From Candidatus Binatus sp. (GTDB lineage Bacteria; Desulfobacterota; Binatia; Binatales; Binataceae): 64,000 nucleotides of DNA. Below the pieces are notes generated by a model. That model did not search any database, had not been told where the DNA came from, and was given only the letters and a program-made list of their open reading frames with translations. Of the stretch, positions 50,467 to 59,394 are shown piece by piece. The stretch covers positions 18,805 through 82,804 of the forward strand of contig NZ_DATCTO010000094.1 in assembly GCF_036567905.1 (NCBI RefSeq). Reading direction: 5' to 3'. Numbering within the stretch: position 1 is the first letter of the stretch; each line of letters begins with the position of its first letter. The translations under genes and the position numbers were made by a program.

Positions 50467-51347
50467 CGGTCGAGCAACTCCGCATCCAGCACGCGGCCAA
50501 GTTTCTCGACTTCGCCGAGTCCCATGGCCGGCGTGAACATCATCGGAAGGCTGAAGGTCGGGATGCCGGCGGCGGCGAACCGCGGCGCGGCTAGAGCCGC
50601 CTGTTTGTGCGCGGCGTTTCGGCGCATGGCCAGGCGGGCGTGGCCGCCGAGCGGACTCAGTGCGGCGAGCTCGGAAGCATCGAAGAGCAAATCGGGAACG
50701 CAGTTGATTATCGCGGCGACGGTGACGATGCCGAGCCGCTCGCGCATCGTGGCGGCGGTTTCGAGCGCCTCGCGAACCGCGAGATCCTCCGGCGTCATCG
50801 TGACGATCGCGCCGAATCGCGTCGCGTCGGTGAGGAACCTGTCGACCGAATGGGCAAGCCGGTTCAGCGTGCCGGCGGGCGCGATTCCCTTCACGCCCGA
50901 CGCGACAGAGAGCAGTTCCAGCGCGCTGCCCGAGGCGGGCGCGTCGATCACGAGAAAATGATCCTCGAGCGCCGCGTCTCCCGCCATGATCCGGAGACGT
51001 TCCAGCAGCAGAAAAGCCTCGAGACCCGGCAGCGCGGCGGTTACGTAACCAAAGGTTCGGCTGCGCAGCATCCGGCGCGAGATGGCGCGAATCGGGACGA
51101 TGCGCTCGATGAAGGCTTCGAGCTCGGCGCGCGGCGTGAGCGCGACGGCGTCGAGCGAGTCGGTGACTTTGACCGCGGTCGAATCCTCCACCGTCGCGCC
51201 CAGCGCCGCGGCCGCGGACAGGCGGCGGTCGAGATCGGCGAGCGTGGTCGGACGCCGGCGCGACAGCGCAATCGCCAGCGCGGCAGCGACCGTGCTCTTG
51301 CCGGTGCCACCTTTGCCGGTTACGAACAAGACCCGCGGCAGCGTCAT
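50463..51347 (-). CDS. ArsA/GET3-family ATPase 1
   Basis: A 294-residue partner of the gene at 49303. Walker A reads VTGKGGTGKSTVAAALAIAL. The switch I Asp lies in LADLDRRLSAAAALG, and switch II in EDHFLVIDAPASGSALELLS. Shorter than its partner, and it lacks the Cys triad. The two probably form a pseudo-symmetric heterodimer, as two-domain ArsA does within one chain. Divergent from the small gene at 51408 over 60 bp. Confidence 0.85.
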   Translation of the reverse strand: MTLPRVLFVTGKGGTGKSTVAAALAIALSRRRPTTLADLDRRLSAAAALGATVEDSTAVKVTDSLDAVALTPRAELEAFIERIVPIRAISRRMLRSRTFGYVTAALPGLEAFLLLERLRIMAGDAALEDHFLVIDAPASGSALELLSVASGVKGIAPAGTLNRLAHSVDRFLTDATRFGAIVTMTPEDLAVREALETAATMRERLGIVTVAAIINCVPDLLFDASELAALSPLGGHARLAMRRNAAHKQAALAAPRFAAAGIPTFSLPMMFTPAMGLGEVEKLGRVLDAELLDR

Positions 51348-51407
51348 CGGCTAGAATGTAAGGGTCGCGCAGCGAACAGTAAACCTTGCGCGGGAAGAGA
51401 GTTGGTT

Positions 51408-51638
51408 GTGAGCGAAAATAAACCGCCGGCGATCGATTCGATGCTGATTGCGATACCGCCCGAGCAGATCGTGCTGTTCAAGTCGATCGTCGAGTCCTAC
51501 GACAATCTCGCGACGCTGCGGACCGAGGATCCCACGCGGCATCATCTGCGGATTTACTTCTCGGCGGATTCGCGCGACGAAGTCGAGGCGATGATGGTGT
51601 CGCTGGCCGCGCAGTTCACGATCGAGCGGCTCGCGTAG
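51408..51638 (+). CDS. Small DUF4911-like protein
   Basis: A 76-residue protein from GTG 51408 with GGGAAGAG upstream; a TTG at 51402 is possible. It reads DSMLIAIPPEQIVLFKSIVE and YDNLATLRTEDPTRHHLRIY, the alternating strand-helix-strand pattern of DUF4911, a short domain found mainly in deltaproteobacteria, often beside housekeeping genes. Function unknown. It sits between the ArsA-like pair and the ars operon. Confidence 0.55.
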   Translation: MSENKPPAIDSMLIAIPPEQIVLFKSIVESYDNLATLRTEDPTRHHLRIYFSADSRDEVEAMMVSLAAQFTIERLA

Positions 51639-51688
51639 CAGGGGAAAGGAGGAAGACAGGGGGCGTTCTTTCGGTTGCTTAAACCTGC

Positions 51689-51717
51689 TTGACTTTATTT
51701 TGCTATATCTTTATAAG
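51689..51717 (+). promoter_or_regulatory. Strong candidate promoter of the ars operon
   Basis: TTGACT (51689-51694), 17-bp spacer, TATAAG (51712-51717). The surrounding AT-rich sequence is a likely ArsR operator. The expected start near 51724 lies only about 3 nt before the arsR ATG. Confidence 0.7.
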
Positions 51718-51726
51718 TATGAAAAT

Positions 51727-52107
51727 ATGAAGAAGTCAACCGCAATCGTGGCGCTGGGCGCGCTGGCGCAAGGGACTCGGCTCGACATCTTTCGTCTGCT
51801 GGTGCAGAAGGGTCCCGCGGGGTTGCCGGCCGGCGAGATCGGCACGCGCCTGGGTCAGCCCTCGCCCACGTTGTCATTTCACCTGAACCAACTCAGATTT
51901 GCGGGCTTGGTGAGTTCGCGGCGCGCGAGCCGATCGATCATCTACAGCGCCAATTTCAAGGCGATGAGCGATCTGCTTGCGTACCTGACTGAGAACTGCT
52001 GCGGCGGGTGGCCGGAGCTATGCGGTTCAGCCGCCGCGCCAGACAGCGGATCCGAATGCGCGTCTCAGCAGACTGTCACGCCAAAGAAAAATCGGAAAGC
52101 GCAATAG
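51727..52107 (+). CDS. arsR: ArsR-family metalloregulator
   Basis: A 126-residue winged-helix repressor: LGALAQGTRLDIFRLLVQKG, then the recognition helix region GQPSPTLSFHLNQLRFAGLV and the wing SRRASRSIIYSANF. The As(III)-binding cysteines are likely in LTENCCGGW near residue 97 of the C-terminal helix, not in the ELCVCDL helix of E. coli ArsR. ATG 51727 is chosen because the promoter -10 covers the upstream in-frame TTG at 51700. No Shine-Dalgarno is present, so the mRNA may be leaderless. The stop shares one base with the arsC GTG. Confidence 0.9.
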   Translation: MKKSTAIVALGALAQGTRLDIFRLLVQKGPAGLPAGEIGTRLGQPSPTLSFHLNQLRFAGLVSSRRASRSIIYSANFKAMSDLLAYLTENCCGGWPELCGSAAAPDSGSECASQQTVTPKKNRKAQ

Positions 52108-52652
52108 TGAACCGATCCTCGACGGACGACCGCGCCGTGGCCAATCGTGAATACAATGTCTTGTTTCTATGCACGGGCAATTCCGCGCGCAGCATCATGG
52201 CGCAATGCGCGATCGGACGGTGGGGCAGGGGAAAGTTCAAAGGATACAGCGCCGGGAGCCATCCCAAGGGCGCCGTCCATCCGATGACATTAGAGCTGCT
52301 CCAGGAGCTGAACTACGACACCTCCAGCTTGCGCAGCAAGAGCTGGGACGAATTTGCCCGTGCGGACAGTCCGCCGCTCGACTTTGTCTTCACGGTCTGC
52401 GATCGGGCGGCCGCCGAGCAGTGCCCGCTATGGCCGGGACAACCGATCACTGCGCACTGGGGCGCGGCCGACCCGGCGGCGTATGAGGGAAGCGACGAGG
52501 AAAAGCGCCGCTTCTTCTTCCGCGTCTACCGCGAGCTGGAAAACCGCATCAAGATTTTCACGAGCCTGAGAATCGAGGCACTTGACAGTTTCGCTCTGCA
52601 GGATCGAGTCAAGGAAATCGGCAAGGTCAAACTCCCCGAAGGGCGCGAGTAG
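52107..52652 (+). CDS. arsC: Arsenate reductase, low-molecular-weight phosphatase fold
   Basis: About 181 residues. The P-loop [20 protein letters not shown] holds CX5R; two further Cys lie in [20 protein letters not shown], the redox relay of thioredoxin-coupled ArsC. It reduces arsenate to arsenite for export by Acr3. The GTG overlaps the arsR stop by one base. The C-terminal about 40 residues ([20 protein letters not shown]) extend beyond minimal ArsC and look helical. Cytoplasmic. Confidence 0.92.
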   Translation: MNRSSTDDRAVANREYNVLFLCTGNSARSIMAQCAIGRWGRGKFKGYSAGSHPKGAVHPMTLELLQELNYDTSSLRSKSWDEFARADSPPLDFVFTVCDRAAAEQCPLWPGQPITAHWGAADPAAYEGSDEEKRRFFFRVYRELENRIKIFTSLRIEALDSFALQDRVKEIGKVKLPEGRE

Positions 52653-52693
52653 CGGCTGCATCTCGCACCTCCGCCGATACGGAGAAGTTAGCA

Positions 52694-53782
52694 ATGAACG
52701 CATCAATGACGATGGCACAGACGCCGGTCCTTCGCCGGCTCTCGTTTCTCGACCGCTACCTGACGCTATGGATCTTCCTGGCGATGGCGGCCGGGGTCGT
52801 GTTGGGAGCGGCGGCGCCGGGCGTGAGGATTGTCTTCGATCGCCTGAGCGTGGGCACCACCTCAATACCGATCGCGATCGGGCTCATCCTGATGATGTAC
52901 CCGCCGCTGGCGAAGGTGAATTACGACGAGCTTGGAGATGTCTTTCGCGATTGGAAAATCCTTGGCCTCTCGCTGGTCCAGAACTGGACCATCGGTCCGA
53001 TCCTGATGTTCGCGCTCGCGGTGATATTCCTTCGCGATCGTCCGGAGTATATGACCGGGCTGATCATCATCGGCCTGGCGCGATGTATCGCGATGGTGAT
53101 CGTGTGGAACGAACTCGCCGGCGGCGACTCGGAGTATTGTGCCGGACTGGTTGCGTTCAATTCGATCTTTCAGGTGCTTTTCTTTTCACTCTATGCATTC
53201 GTGTTCGTGACGGTGCTGCCCCGATGGCTCGGATTGAGCGGCGCTATCGTCGAAGTCACGATCGGCAAGATCGCGGAAAGCGTCGGCATCTACCTGGGCG
53301 TGCCGTTCGTTGCGGGCTTTGCGACCTGGAAGATCCTTACCTCGCGCAAGGGCAAGGTCTGGTATCGCGAGCGTTTCATTCCGAAGGTCAGTCCGCTCAC
53401 GCTGGTCTTTCTTCTCTTCACGATCGTCGTGATGTTTTCGATCAAGGGCGCGAAAATCGTGCATCTGCCGCTCGATGTCGTGCGCATCGCGATTCCGCTG
53501 CTGCTCTACTTCACGATCATGTTCGCGCTTTCCTTCGTACTGAGCCGCGCCGTCGGCGCAACCTATCCGCAGACCGCGACGCTGTCCTTCACCGCGGCGT
53601 CCAACAATTTCGAGTTGGCAATCGCAGTCGCGGTCGCGACCTTCGGGATCGACAGCGGGGCGGCATTCGCCGCCGTAATCGGCCCGTTGATCGAGGTCCC
53701 GGTGATGATTGGTCTGGTGGATGTCGCGCTATGGGCTCGGCGCCGTTATTTTCGCAGCGGCGACGCCTGCACCCAATGTTAA
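52694..53782 (+). CDS. acr3: Arsenite efflux permease Acr3
   Basis: A 362-residue inner-membrane transporter with about 10 TM helices. The conserved Cys lies in [20 protein letters not shown] (about 136-155), essential in characterised Acr3 proteins. [20 protein letters not shown] and [20 protein letters not shown] are the other family signatures. It extrudes arsenite using the proton gradient. It ends with two Cys (GDACTQC). A terminator follows 65 bp later. Confidence 0.95.
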   Translation: MNASMTMAQTPVLRRLSFLDRYLTLWIFLAMAAGVVLGAAAPGVRIVFDRLSVGTTSIPIAIGLILMMYPPLAKVNYDELGDVFRDWKILGLSLVQNWTIGPILMFALAVIFLRDRPEYMTGLIIIGLARCIAMVIVWNELAGGDSEYCAGLVAFNSIFQVLFFSLYAFVFVTVLPRWLGLSGAIVEVTIGKIAESVGIYLGVPFVAGFATWKILTSRKGKVWYRERFIPKVSPLTLVFLLFTIVVMFSIKGAKIVHLPLDVVRIAIPLLLYFTIMFALSFVLSRAVGATYPQTATLSFTAASNNFELAIAVAVATFGIDSGAAFAAVIGPLIEVPVMIGLVDVALWARRRYFRSGDACTQC

Positions 53783-53804
53783 GAAGAGATGCGGACTTAA
53801 AATT

Positions 53805-53826
53805 CCGAAACCTCACGAGGTTTCGG
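53805..53826. terminator. First hairpin downstream of acr3
   Basis: CCGAAACCTC-AC-GAGGTTTCGG, a perfect 10-bp inverted repeat without a T tract. It may stabilise the 3' end or pause polymerase before the main terminator. Confidence 0.45.
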
Positions 53827-53846
53827 ACTCCCCGTTGAATAAGACA

Positions 53847-53886
53847 GGGGCCGTTCCAGCTATCTGGAACGGCCCCTCAAGTTTTT
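53847..53886 (+). terminator. Intrinsic terminator of the ars operon
   Basis: Perfect 13-bp stem GGGGCCGTTCCAG (53847-53859), loop CTAT, CTGGAACGGCCCC (53864-53876), followed by TCAAGTTTTT. Confidence 0.85.
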
Positions 53887-53927
53887 CGTCAACGGCTGCC
53901 ACTCAGCAGCATGCAGCCCGAACCAGC

Positions 53928-54533
53928 CTACTTCAGGGCTTTGCCCTTAATTCTGAACTTTGTGTTGTTGCTGGAACTGTAAGTGCCACCGCACGCGGCA
54001 ATTGCTCCGCCAGTTGTATAAACATTGCTGTCCCAGAGCATGCACCCGCCGTTGAGAAGATTCGGCGCGTAGTAGGGGGCCGTGTCGGGAAAACAGTCTC
54101 CGCCTGTGAACGCGATAGCCTCGGTATCCTTTGAACCAGCGATATCTATTTCGCCGTATGCAGGTGAGCATGCGATGCCATAACTTGTAGATCCGGCGCC
54201 ATAATCGTAGGTCTCATAAAACGTCATCGCGCCTTTGCCCGCGGAGCCACTGGCAGTCCCAGTGTAGGTGCAGCATGAGCACGAACCGCTTGGACAGAAC
54301 GATTCAAAGCCCTCTCCACCTGTGCAGTAGCCGGCAGCGCAGGTGGTCGGCGCTTCGATCATGGTCAGGGTAATACTGTAGTTCGACGGTTTCGTTGTAG
54401 AGTCCGGCGTAGCTCCCTGCTGATTTGCCGATCCGTTCTGCGCTGGTGCCGGTCCGTTCCGACCTGCCCAAGTGGGCGCGGCGCAAAACACGGCTGTGGC
54501 AAGCATCGCAATCATAAGGAATCTGAATTTCAT
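53928..54533 (-). CDS. Secreted Cys-rich protein, unknown
   Basis: About 201 residues from ATG 54533, which has GGAGGGG upstream. The signal peptide is MKFRFLMIAMLATAVFCAA, cleavage near TWAG. The mature protein is Gly/Ser/Thr/Asn-rich with many cysteines (CAAGYC, CPSGSCSCCTYTG, CSPAYG, GGDCFPD, GGCMLWD, ACGG), suggesting a disulfide-stabilised extracellular domain. Codon use is less GC-biased than the neighbours. No domain recognised. It stands alone, convergent with the ars operon. Confidence 0.6.
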   Translation of the reverse strand: MKFRFLMIAMLATAVFCAAPTWAGRNGPAPAQNGSANQQGATPDSTTKPSNYSITLTMIEAPTTCAAGYCTGGEGFESFCPSGSCSCCTYTGTASGSAGKGAMTFYETYDYGAGSTSYGIACSPAYGEIDIAGSKDTEAIAFTGGDCFPDTAPYYAPNLLNGGCMLWDSNVYTTGGAIAACGGTYSSSNNTKFRIKGKALK

Positions 54534-54947
54534 CGGTCCCCTCCCTAATCCTGTTACGCGGCGCTTTACGACGTTAGGCCGCGGGTTTTTACGCTTGGCT
54601 GCGACGAACAAAACAAGCCGGCTCGATCGAGTCGAACAACTCCCGTTGAGCCACGATCGCCACAGCACATGCTTGGATATCAGTTAAGCAATCGCTGAGT
54701 TGGCTGCAACGCCCTCTCGCGCACAAAAATGAGCTTTTGGTACGGCGGGGCACTCTTCGTGCTCAATTCGGAAATCACCAAGTGACTTCACTGGGGGAGT
54801 CCACGTTCAGGCTCGTCCTCAAAAGAGGGCCGAGCGGCAAATCTGTTCCTTAGAAGTAATCGAGGCAAACAGCCTGCCGGCGGGCGCCTATTTCGCGAAT
54901 GCGGCCGCGTAGTCGCGTCACCTGCAGTTCCATTTCCAATTGCTTCC

Positions 54948-55754
54948 CTACTGGCGCCGCGCGAGCGTGAGCGTGCAGAAAAGACCGCTGTGGTCGGAGT
55001 AGGGGACATCGGCCCGCTGATTCGCGATGAGCTCGAGGCTTGCCGAAGCAGTCCACGCGTGTGAGTTGGCTGCGACGATGTAGTCAATCCATTCGGGGCG
55101 TTGGTCATGGGAGTCCGCGTATGTTCCGAGGCTGCCTCGCTCGCGCGCCTCGGCAGTCAGATCCGTCCCGAGGGCCGCGATGAGTGAATAGAGAGACTCG
55201 CGCGAGTCGGTGTTGAAATCTCCCGCAACTATCGCGGGCAGCGATGCATGGAAGCGGGACACCATCTCGCGAAGCTCGTTGAGCTGCGCTTCGCGAACAT
55301 CGGCATAGTCGATCCCCGGATATGCCGACTGGAGATGAGTATTGACAGCGCAGATGCGCTGTTCGCCGCGCTCGAGCTCGACGGTCAGAATGCCCTTGCC
55401 GCCGAGTCCATCGCCCTCCCAGACTTTCCATGCCGGCGCGCTCGCGGCGAAGGCGTGAAACTCCGGCGCTGCGCGCACCCGCCATCCCGCACAGGCGCTG
55501 ACGAATGCGAGCAGTCCGCCCCGGGGACCGGCGCTCCGGCGCTTGATGCAGATTGGAATCCAATCGGGTTGCAGCGCCAGGGTAAGACGATCGACAAGCG
55601 AGCCGAACCAGACTTCCTGAAATAGCGCAACGTCCGGCGACAGTTCGCGCATTTTCGCGCTTACCCGATCCATCCGGCCGCCGGGGTCTTTGGACAATGG
55701 CCACGCCATTGCGTGCAGGTTCCATGAAAGAACCTTAAGGCAGATGTCGCGCAT
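54948..55754 (-). CDS. Endonuclease/exonuclease/phosphatase-family protein
   Basis: A 268-residue EEP-fold phosphoesterase: LKVLSWNLHAMAWP (Asn), PDVALFQEVWFGSL (metal-binding Glu), CAVNTHLQSAYPG, AIVAGDFNTDSRESLY (catalytic DxN), and a final His in VPYSDHSGLFCTL. It hydrolyses a phosphodiester or phosphate; DNA, sphingomyelin-like lipids and inositol phosphates are all used in the family. No signal peptide. It starts 13 bp from the stop of the GH15 gene, the same direction, so possibly co-transcribed. Confidence 0.85.
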   Translation of the reverse strand: MRDICLKVLSWNLHAMAWPLSKDPGGRMDRVSAKMRELSPDVALFQEVWFGSLVDRLTLALQPDWIPICIKRRSAGPRGGLLAFVSACAGWRVRAAPEFHAFAASAPAWKVWEGDGLGGKGILTVELERGEQRICAVNTHLQSAYPGIDYADVREAQLNELREMVSRFHASLPAIVAGDFNTDSRESLYSLIAALGTDLTAEARERGSLGTYADSHDQRPEWIDYIVAANSHAWTASASLELIANQRADVPYSDHSGLFCTLTLARRQ

Positions 55755-55767
55755 GGCGATTTATACG

Positions 55768-58167
55768 CTAGCTGGCGATTGCGACGGCGTAGTCGCGGCC
55801 TTCCCAATTGCGCGTCTCGCGCCAGTTGAACGTAAAGCGAACCGGGGCGCGCTGGCCTGCGCCGATATCGATGTCAACGTAATCGAAGCCGATCGGCGTT
55901 GAATTCGACCCGCTATCGTTGAAGTGCCGCCATTCGTCGTTGGACCAGTGAAGCGTGAAGGGCCCAGTGGCCTGAATGCGCAGGCGGTCGCCGGGTGCAA
56001 CCGACCTGACGCGCCGGTTGGATTTCCAGACGCGAAGGCGGCTCGGCTTTCGTCCGAGCTTCAGGTAGCGGTCTTTGACTTCGTCGATCAGGTCGAAGAC
56101 CCGCGCGTCCGAGGCCGAGCGCAGCAGCTTGATGTACTCGGCATGCGCCCACATCAAGGGAGTCGCGCTGCCGGTCTGGTAGCCATACCTGAGCAGCTCG
56201 TGCGGGATGTCGGGTTGATCCCAGATCTGTTCGGGCAGCAACTGCGTCGAATTCGCAAACCGTTCCAGCGCTCTCAGATAGGGCGTCGGGTCACGACCCG
56301 CCGCGAGTTCGTAATGCCCGCGCTCACCGGTCAGCAGCGGCCACGGGCGTCCGCGGCCCCATCCGATAAACGGGCCGCCGTCGTCAAGCTGTCCATAGCC
56401 GTCATGCGTGTAGCGCCGCCAGCACGGACCGGCAGGGAAGTTGGTCTTCAGCACGGCGTCGATGACGCGGATCGAATCCTCCATCAGCGGATCGCCGGCT
56501 TTGCGAATGCCGTAGCGGACCAGCTCGAGAAATCCGCCGTCAACGATCTCCGCCACGGGGAATTCAGCCTGCGCGCCGGGTGCGCGATTGTGAATGAAGA
56601 CGCGCTTGCCGTCGATGCTTTCGTCGGCGTCCGGATCGCCGACGTCGATGGGATTGATCCTGACGTAGTGGCGCTTGACGCCGGGGACGAGGAAGCCCTG
56701 ATTGGTGACGGTCCAGGTTTCGATGTGCGCCTCGAGGAAGTCGGCATACTCCTCGAGGAATTGCGCGGTCACCAGGTCGCCGCGGTCGCGAGCGAAGCAG
56801 GCCGCGCAGATCAATCCGGCGACATTTGCCGCAAGCGTCGAGGGCGAGTAGCCGGCGTTTTCTTCCCATCGCTCCTGCGGCGTGGCGCATCCGTTGTCGA
56901 TTAGAAAGTGGGCTGCCCGCAGCACCATCGGATACGGATCGAAATCCTCAAGCATGCCGTGTTTGTGCATCCGCCCCGCGAGCAGGATCGGAAACGAAAC
57001 TTCGTCGAGCTGAATCCCGTTCCAGTAGGGCCTCCCGTCGATCCAGAAGTTCTGCGGAAAGCCGCCGTCGGGGCGCTGCGCACAGGCGAGATAGATCAGG
57101 GCGCGCAGCGCGGTGGCGAGTTCGCCCGCAGCGGCCAATCCGATCACGCTGTTGACCATGTCGCGGGTCCACACCAGATGGTAGCCGCCAAGGTCCTCGT
57201 CGCCCTTGGCCTCGCCCCAGGGGATGCTGAGCGAAGCGATGATCGCGCCGGGATAAGTTTTGTCTTCATGGGCGAGCAGCAGCTCGCGGCTGCGGCGATA
57301 GAGCGCGCCGCCGTCGCCGGAGAATTTCTCAAGCGGAAGGAAATGGTGCGACGCGCGACGCCATTGCTCGAGGAAGCGGGCGCGATGCTTGGGGAAAGGT
57401 TCGGCGAGCGACTGATAGAGAGTAGTCACGGCGCGATTGAGCTTGCGGCCGAAGCCCAGCCCAAGGGTGAAAGAGTAGCCCTTGCGCAAATCGATCTCGG
57501 CGGTCAGCGCGATATTGCCGTCGAGCGCGGCGGCGAACTGATAATCCATTTCGAAGTTGTCGCTGATGTCCCGCCATCCATCGGTATTTCCGACGTATCC
57601 GCACGAAGCCCTGAGAAATGGCACTGTGGCTCCCAAAGCCAGCCATACGTCGTCCTTGTTCGCGGTCAGGAACTCGTGCCCGACGATTTCGGCCAGGTAA
57701 CCGTTGTTACCCCATCCGCCGACACACAGATGCGGCGCGAGCATGACGTAGAGGTGCAGTTTTTTGAGCAGCTCCGGGTCGCCCTCGAGCCGGGTGTTGA
57801 TGAGCAGGGTCGACAAATGCGGATCGGTGATCACTTCCTTGAAGAGATGATAGCGGCCATCGGGCGAATGGCCGACGATTCGCACGCCGAGGCCGGTGGC
57901 GTCGAGGTACTCGGTGGTGGAATCGAGATTGCGGCGTTCTTCGTGGAAGAAGGTCTCGCCGTCGGTGATTAGGAACTGGAGGTCGCGGACCTGCGGCTGA
58001 TCGATGGTGGGAAAATAAATCTCGTTGACGACGCCGACGGAGGTGGTGAACCATAGATGGCTTCCGGAGGAGTAGGCGGTGCAGACCGCATCCTTGGCGC
58101 TGCGGGTCCATCGCGGCGGGATTCCGGGTGCGCCGGTGGCGACCGGAGATTTCAGAATTATTGCCAT
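55768..58167 (-). CDS. Glycoside hydrolase family 15, glucoamylase-like
   Basis: A 799-residue protein. The N-terminal beta-sandwich (about 1-270) begins WTRSAKDAVCTAYSSGSHLWF. The (alpha/alpha)6 catalytic domain holds GYHLVWTRDMVNSVIGLAAA, PDGGFPQNFWIDGRPYWNGI, catalytic acid Glu in RWEENAGYSPSTLAANVAGL and the second Glu in LLPEQIWDQPD. A further C-terminal beta domain covers about 690-799. It releases glucose from alpha-glucans or oligosaccharides. No signal peptide, so it probably acts on intracellular glycogen or maltodextrins. AGAGGG precedes ATG 58167. Confidence 0.92.
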   Translation of the reverse strand: MAIILKSPVATGAPGIPPRWTRSAKDAVCTAYSSGSHLWFTTSVGVVNEIYFPTIDQPQVRDLQFLITDGETFFHEERRNLDSTTEYLDATGLGVRIVGHSPDGRYHLFKEVITDPHLSTLLINTRLEGDPELLKKLHLYVMLAPHLCVGGWGNNGYLAEIVGHEFLTANKDDVWLALGATVPFLRASCGYVGNTDGWRDISDNFEMDYQFAAALDGNIALTAEIDLRKGYSFTLGLGFGRKLNRAVTTLYQSLAEPFPKHRARFLEQWRRASHHFLPLEKFSGDGGALYRRSRELLLAHEDKTYPGAIIASLSIPWGEAKGDEDLGGYHLVWTRDMVNSVIGLAAAGELATALRALIYLACAQRPDGGFPQNFWIDGRPYWNGIQLDEVSFPILLAGRMHKHGMLEDFDPYPMVLRAAHFLIDNGCATPQERWEENAGYSPSTLAANVAGLICAACFARDRGDLVTAQFLEEYADFLEAHIETWTVTNQGFLVPGVKRHYVRINPIDVGDPDADESIDGKRVFIHNRAPGAQAEFPVAEIVDGGFLELVRYGIRKAGDPLMEDSIRVIDAVLKTNFPAGPCWRRYTHDGYGQLDDGGPFIGWGRGRPWPLLTGERGHYELAAGRDPTPYLRALERFANSTQLLPEQIWDQPDIPHELLRYGYQTGSATPLMWAHAEYIKLLRSASDARVFDLIDEVKDRYLKLGRKPSRLRVWKSNRRVRSVAPGDRLRIQATGPFTLHWSNDEWRHFNDSGSNSTPIGFDYVDIDIGAGQRAPVRFTFNWRETRNWEGRDYAVAIAS

Positions 58168-58195
58168 AAACCCTCTGATCGATTCGCCTAAAGGG

Positions 58196-59014
58196 TCAGA
58201 CCGTTTCGGGTTGTTCGGGTTTCGTTGTTGTCGCGGCCGGATTTTCCGCGGGCTTCAGGCGAAACATCCAGGCGACGCCGACGCTGATCGCGTATAGCAG
58301 CACCAGCGGAATCGCGAGCAGGAACATCGAGATCACGTCGGGCGGAGTCAGAGCCGCAGAGACCACGAAGATGGCGACGATCGCATAGCGCCAGTAGCTG
58401 AACATCATCTTGTAGTCGATCATCCCGAGCTTGGTGAAAAAAAACGCGAAAATCGGCATCTCGAACGTGAGCGCGAACGCGAGCAGCAGCTTGGATGAGA
58501 ACGCCAGGTACTCGCTGATGCGGATGGTCGGGGTGACTCCGATGTACGCGTATTGAGCCAGGAAAAATGCGTAGCCGACTCTGAAGACGACGGCCCAGCA
58601 GAAATATCCCCCGAGCACGAAAAACATCGTCGCGAAGAAGACGAACGGCCTGGCCATCCTGCGTTCCGCTTCGTACAAACCCGGCGCGATAAATTTCCAG
58701 ATTTCGTAAAAGACTACGGGACTGGCGATGAACAGTCCGGCGATCAGCGCAACCTTGATCTCGGTGTAGAACGCCTCGCCGACGCCGGTGCCGATCAGCA
58801 GCACCTTGCCGCCCGAGACCTCGCGAATCGGCCAGGTCAGCATGCGGAACAGCGGATTTCTGATCGCATACGCGAGGACGAAGCCGGCGCCGATGGCGAT
58901 GAAGGCGCGAATCAGCCGGGTGCGCAGTTCCTGCAGATGCTCGACCAGCGGCATCCGCGCCTGTTCCGGCGTCTCCTCGATGGGCGCGGGCGGTGTGATA
59001 TCCTCGCTAGCCAC
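58196..59014 (-). CDS. tatC: Sec-independent protein translocase TatC
   Basis: A 272-residue, six-TM core of the twin-arginine translocase. Family features: MPLVEHLQELRTRLIRAFIA (N-terminal signal-binding segment with Glu/Arg), FYEIWKFIAPGLYEAERRMA with the conserved PGLxxxER, and SALTPPDVISMFLLAIPLVL. It recognises RR signal peptides and recruits TatA. The start is GTG 59014. The adjacent tatB is 16 bp upstream in the same direction. Only one TatA/B-like gene is here. Confidence 0.96.
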   Translation of the reverse strand: MASEDITPPAPIEETPEQARMPLVEHLQELRTRLIRAFIAIGAGFVLAYAIRNPLFRMLTWPIREVSGGKVLLIGTGVGEAFYTEIKVALIAGLFIASPVVFYEIWKFIAPGLYEAERRMARPFVFFATMFFVLGGYFCWAVVFRVGYAFFLAQYAYIGVTPTIRISEYLAFSSKLLLAFALTFEMPIFAFFFTKLGMIDYKMMFSYWRYAIVAIFVVSAALTPPDVISMFLLAIPLVLLYAISVGVAWMFRLKPAENPAATTTKPEQPETV

Positions 59015-59030
59015 AGTGCGGGATGACCGG

Positions 59031-59270
59031 CTATTTGTTCTCGGGCGGCCGGACGGGGGGCGGCCCGGACTGGGGCGCGATGGGCGCGGGCGGCGGCAGT
59101 TTGGCGGGCGGCTCGTCGAGCACCTCGGTCAGTTCGTGGAGGACGGTATTGCTCGCCAGACGCAGCTCGCGCAAAATTTTTCCCACAGTGCGCATAACCT
59201 CGGGCAGGCGTTCGGGGCCGACGACAATCAGCGCGATCGCGAGGATCAAAACTATTTCAAAAAGGTCCAA
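59031..59270 (-). CDS. tatB: Twin-arginine translocase subunit TatB/TatA
   Basis: A 79-residue protein: a short N-terminal TM helix (LFEIVLILAIALIVVGPERL, with the conserved Gly-Pro) followed by an amphipathic helix (PEVMRTVGKILRELRLASNT) and a Pro-rich tail. GPERLPE and the Glu in the TM (E5) favour TatB, although a bifunctional TatA is possible. The start is TTG 59270. Divergent from the HDAC-like gene over 124 bp containing GCGGAA-AAA-TTCCGC. Confidence 0.88.
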   Translation of the reverse strand: MDLFEIVLILAIALIVVGPERLPEVMRTVGKILRELRLASNTVLHELTEVLDEPPAKLPPPAPIAPQSGPPPVRPPENK

Positions 59271-59394
59271 ACTTCGATGACCGTCCGGCGTACTGGCCAG
59301 CGCAATTCGATGACTTTGCGCGCTGCGGAAAAATTCCGCGCAACCGCGCCTGCTCCATGCCAGTTAATCATTATACCCGACCGGGGTGTCAACG

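Noticed and set aside
49303..51347. Reading the ArsA-like pair as part of the arsenic operon
   Set aside because: Opposite direction, no metalloid-binding Cys, and Acr3 does not need an ATPase.
54669..54947. Possible gene remnant upstream of the EEP gene's end
   Set aside because: Short frames there lack RBS or motif; nothing supportable.
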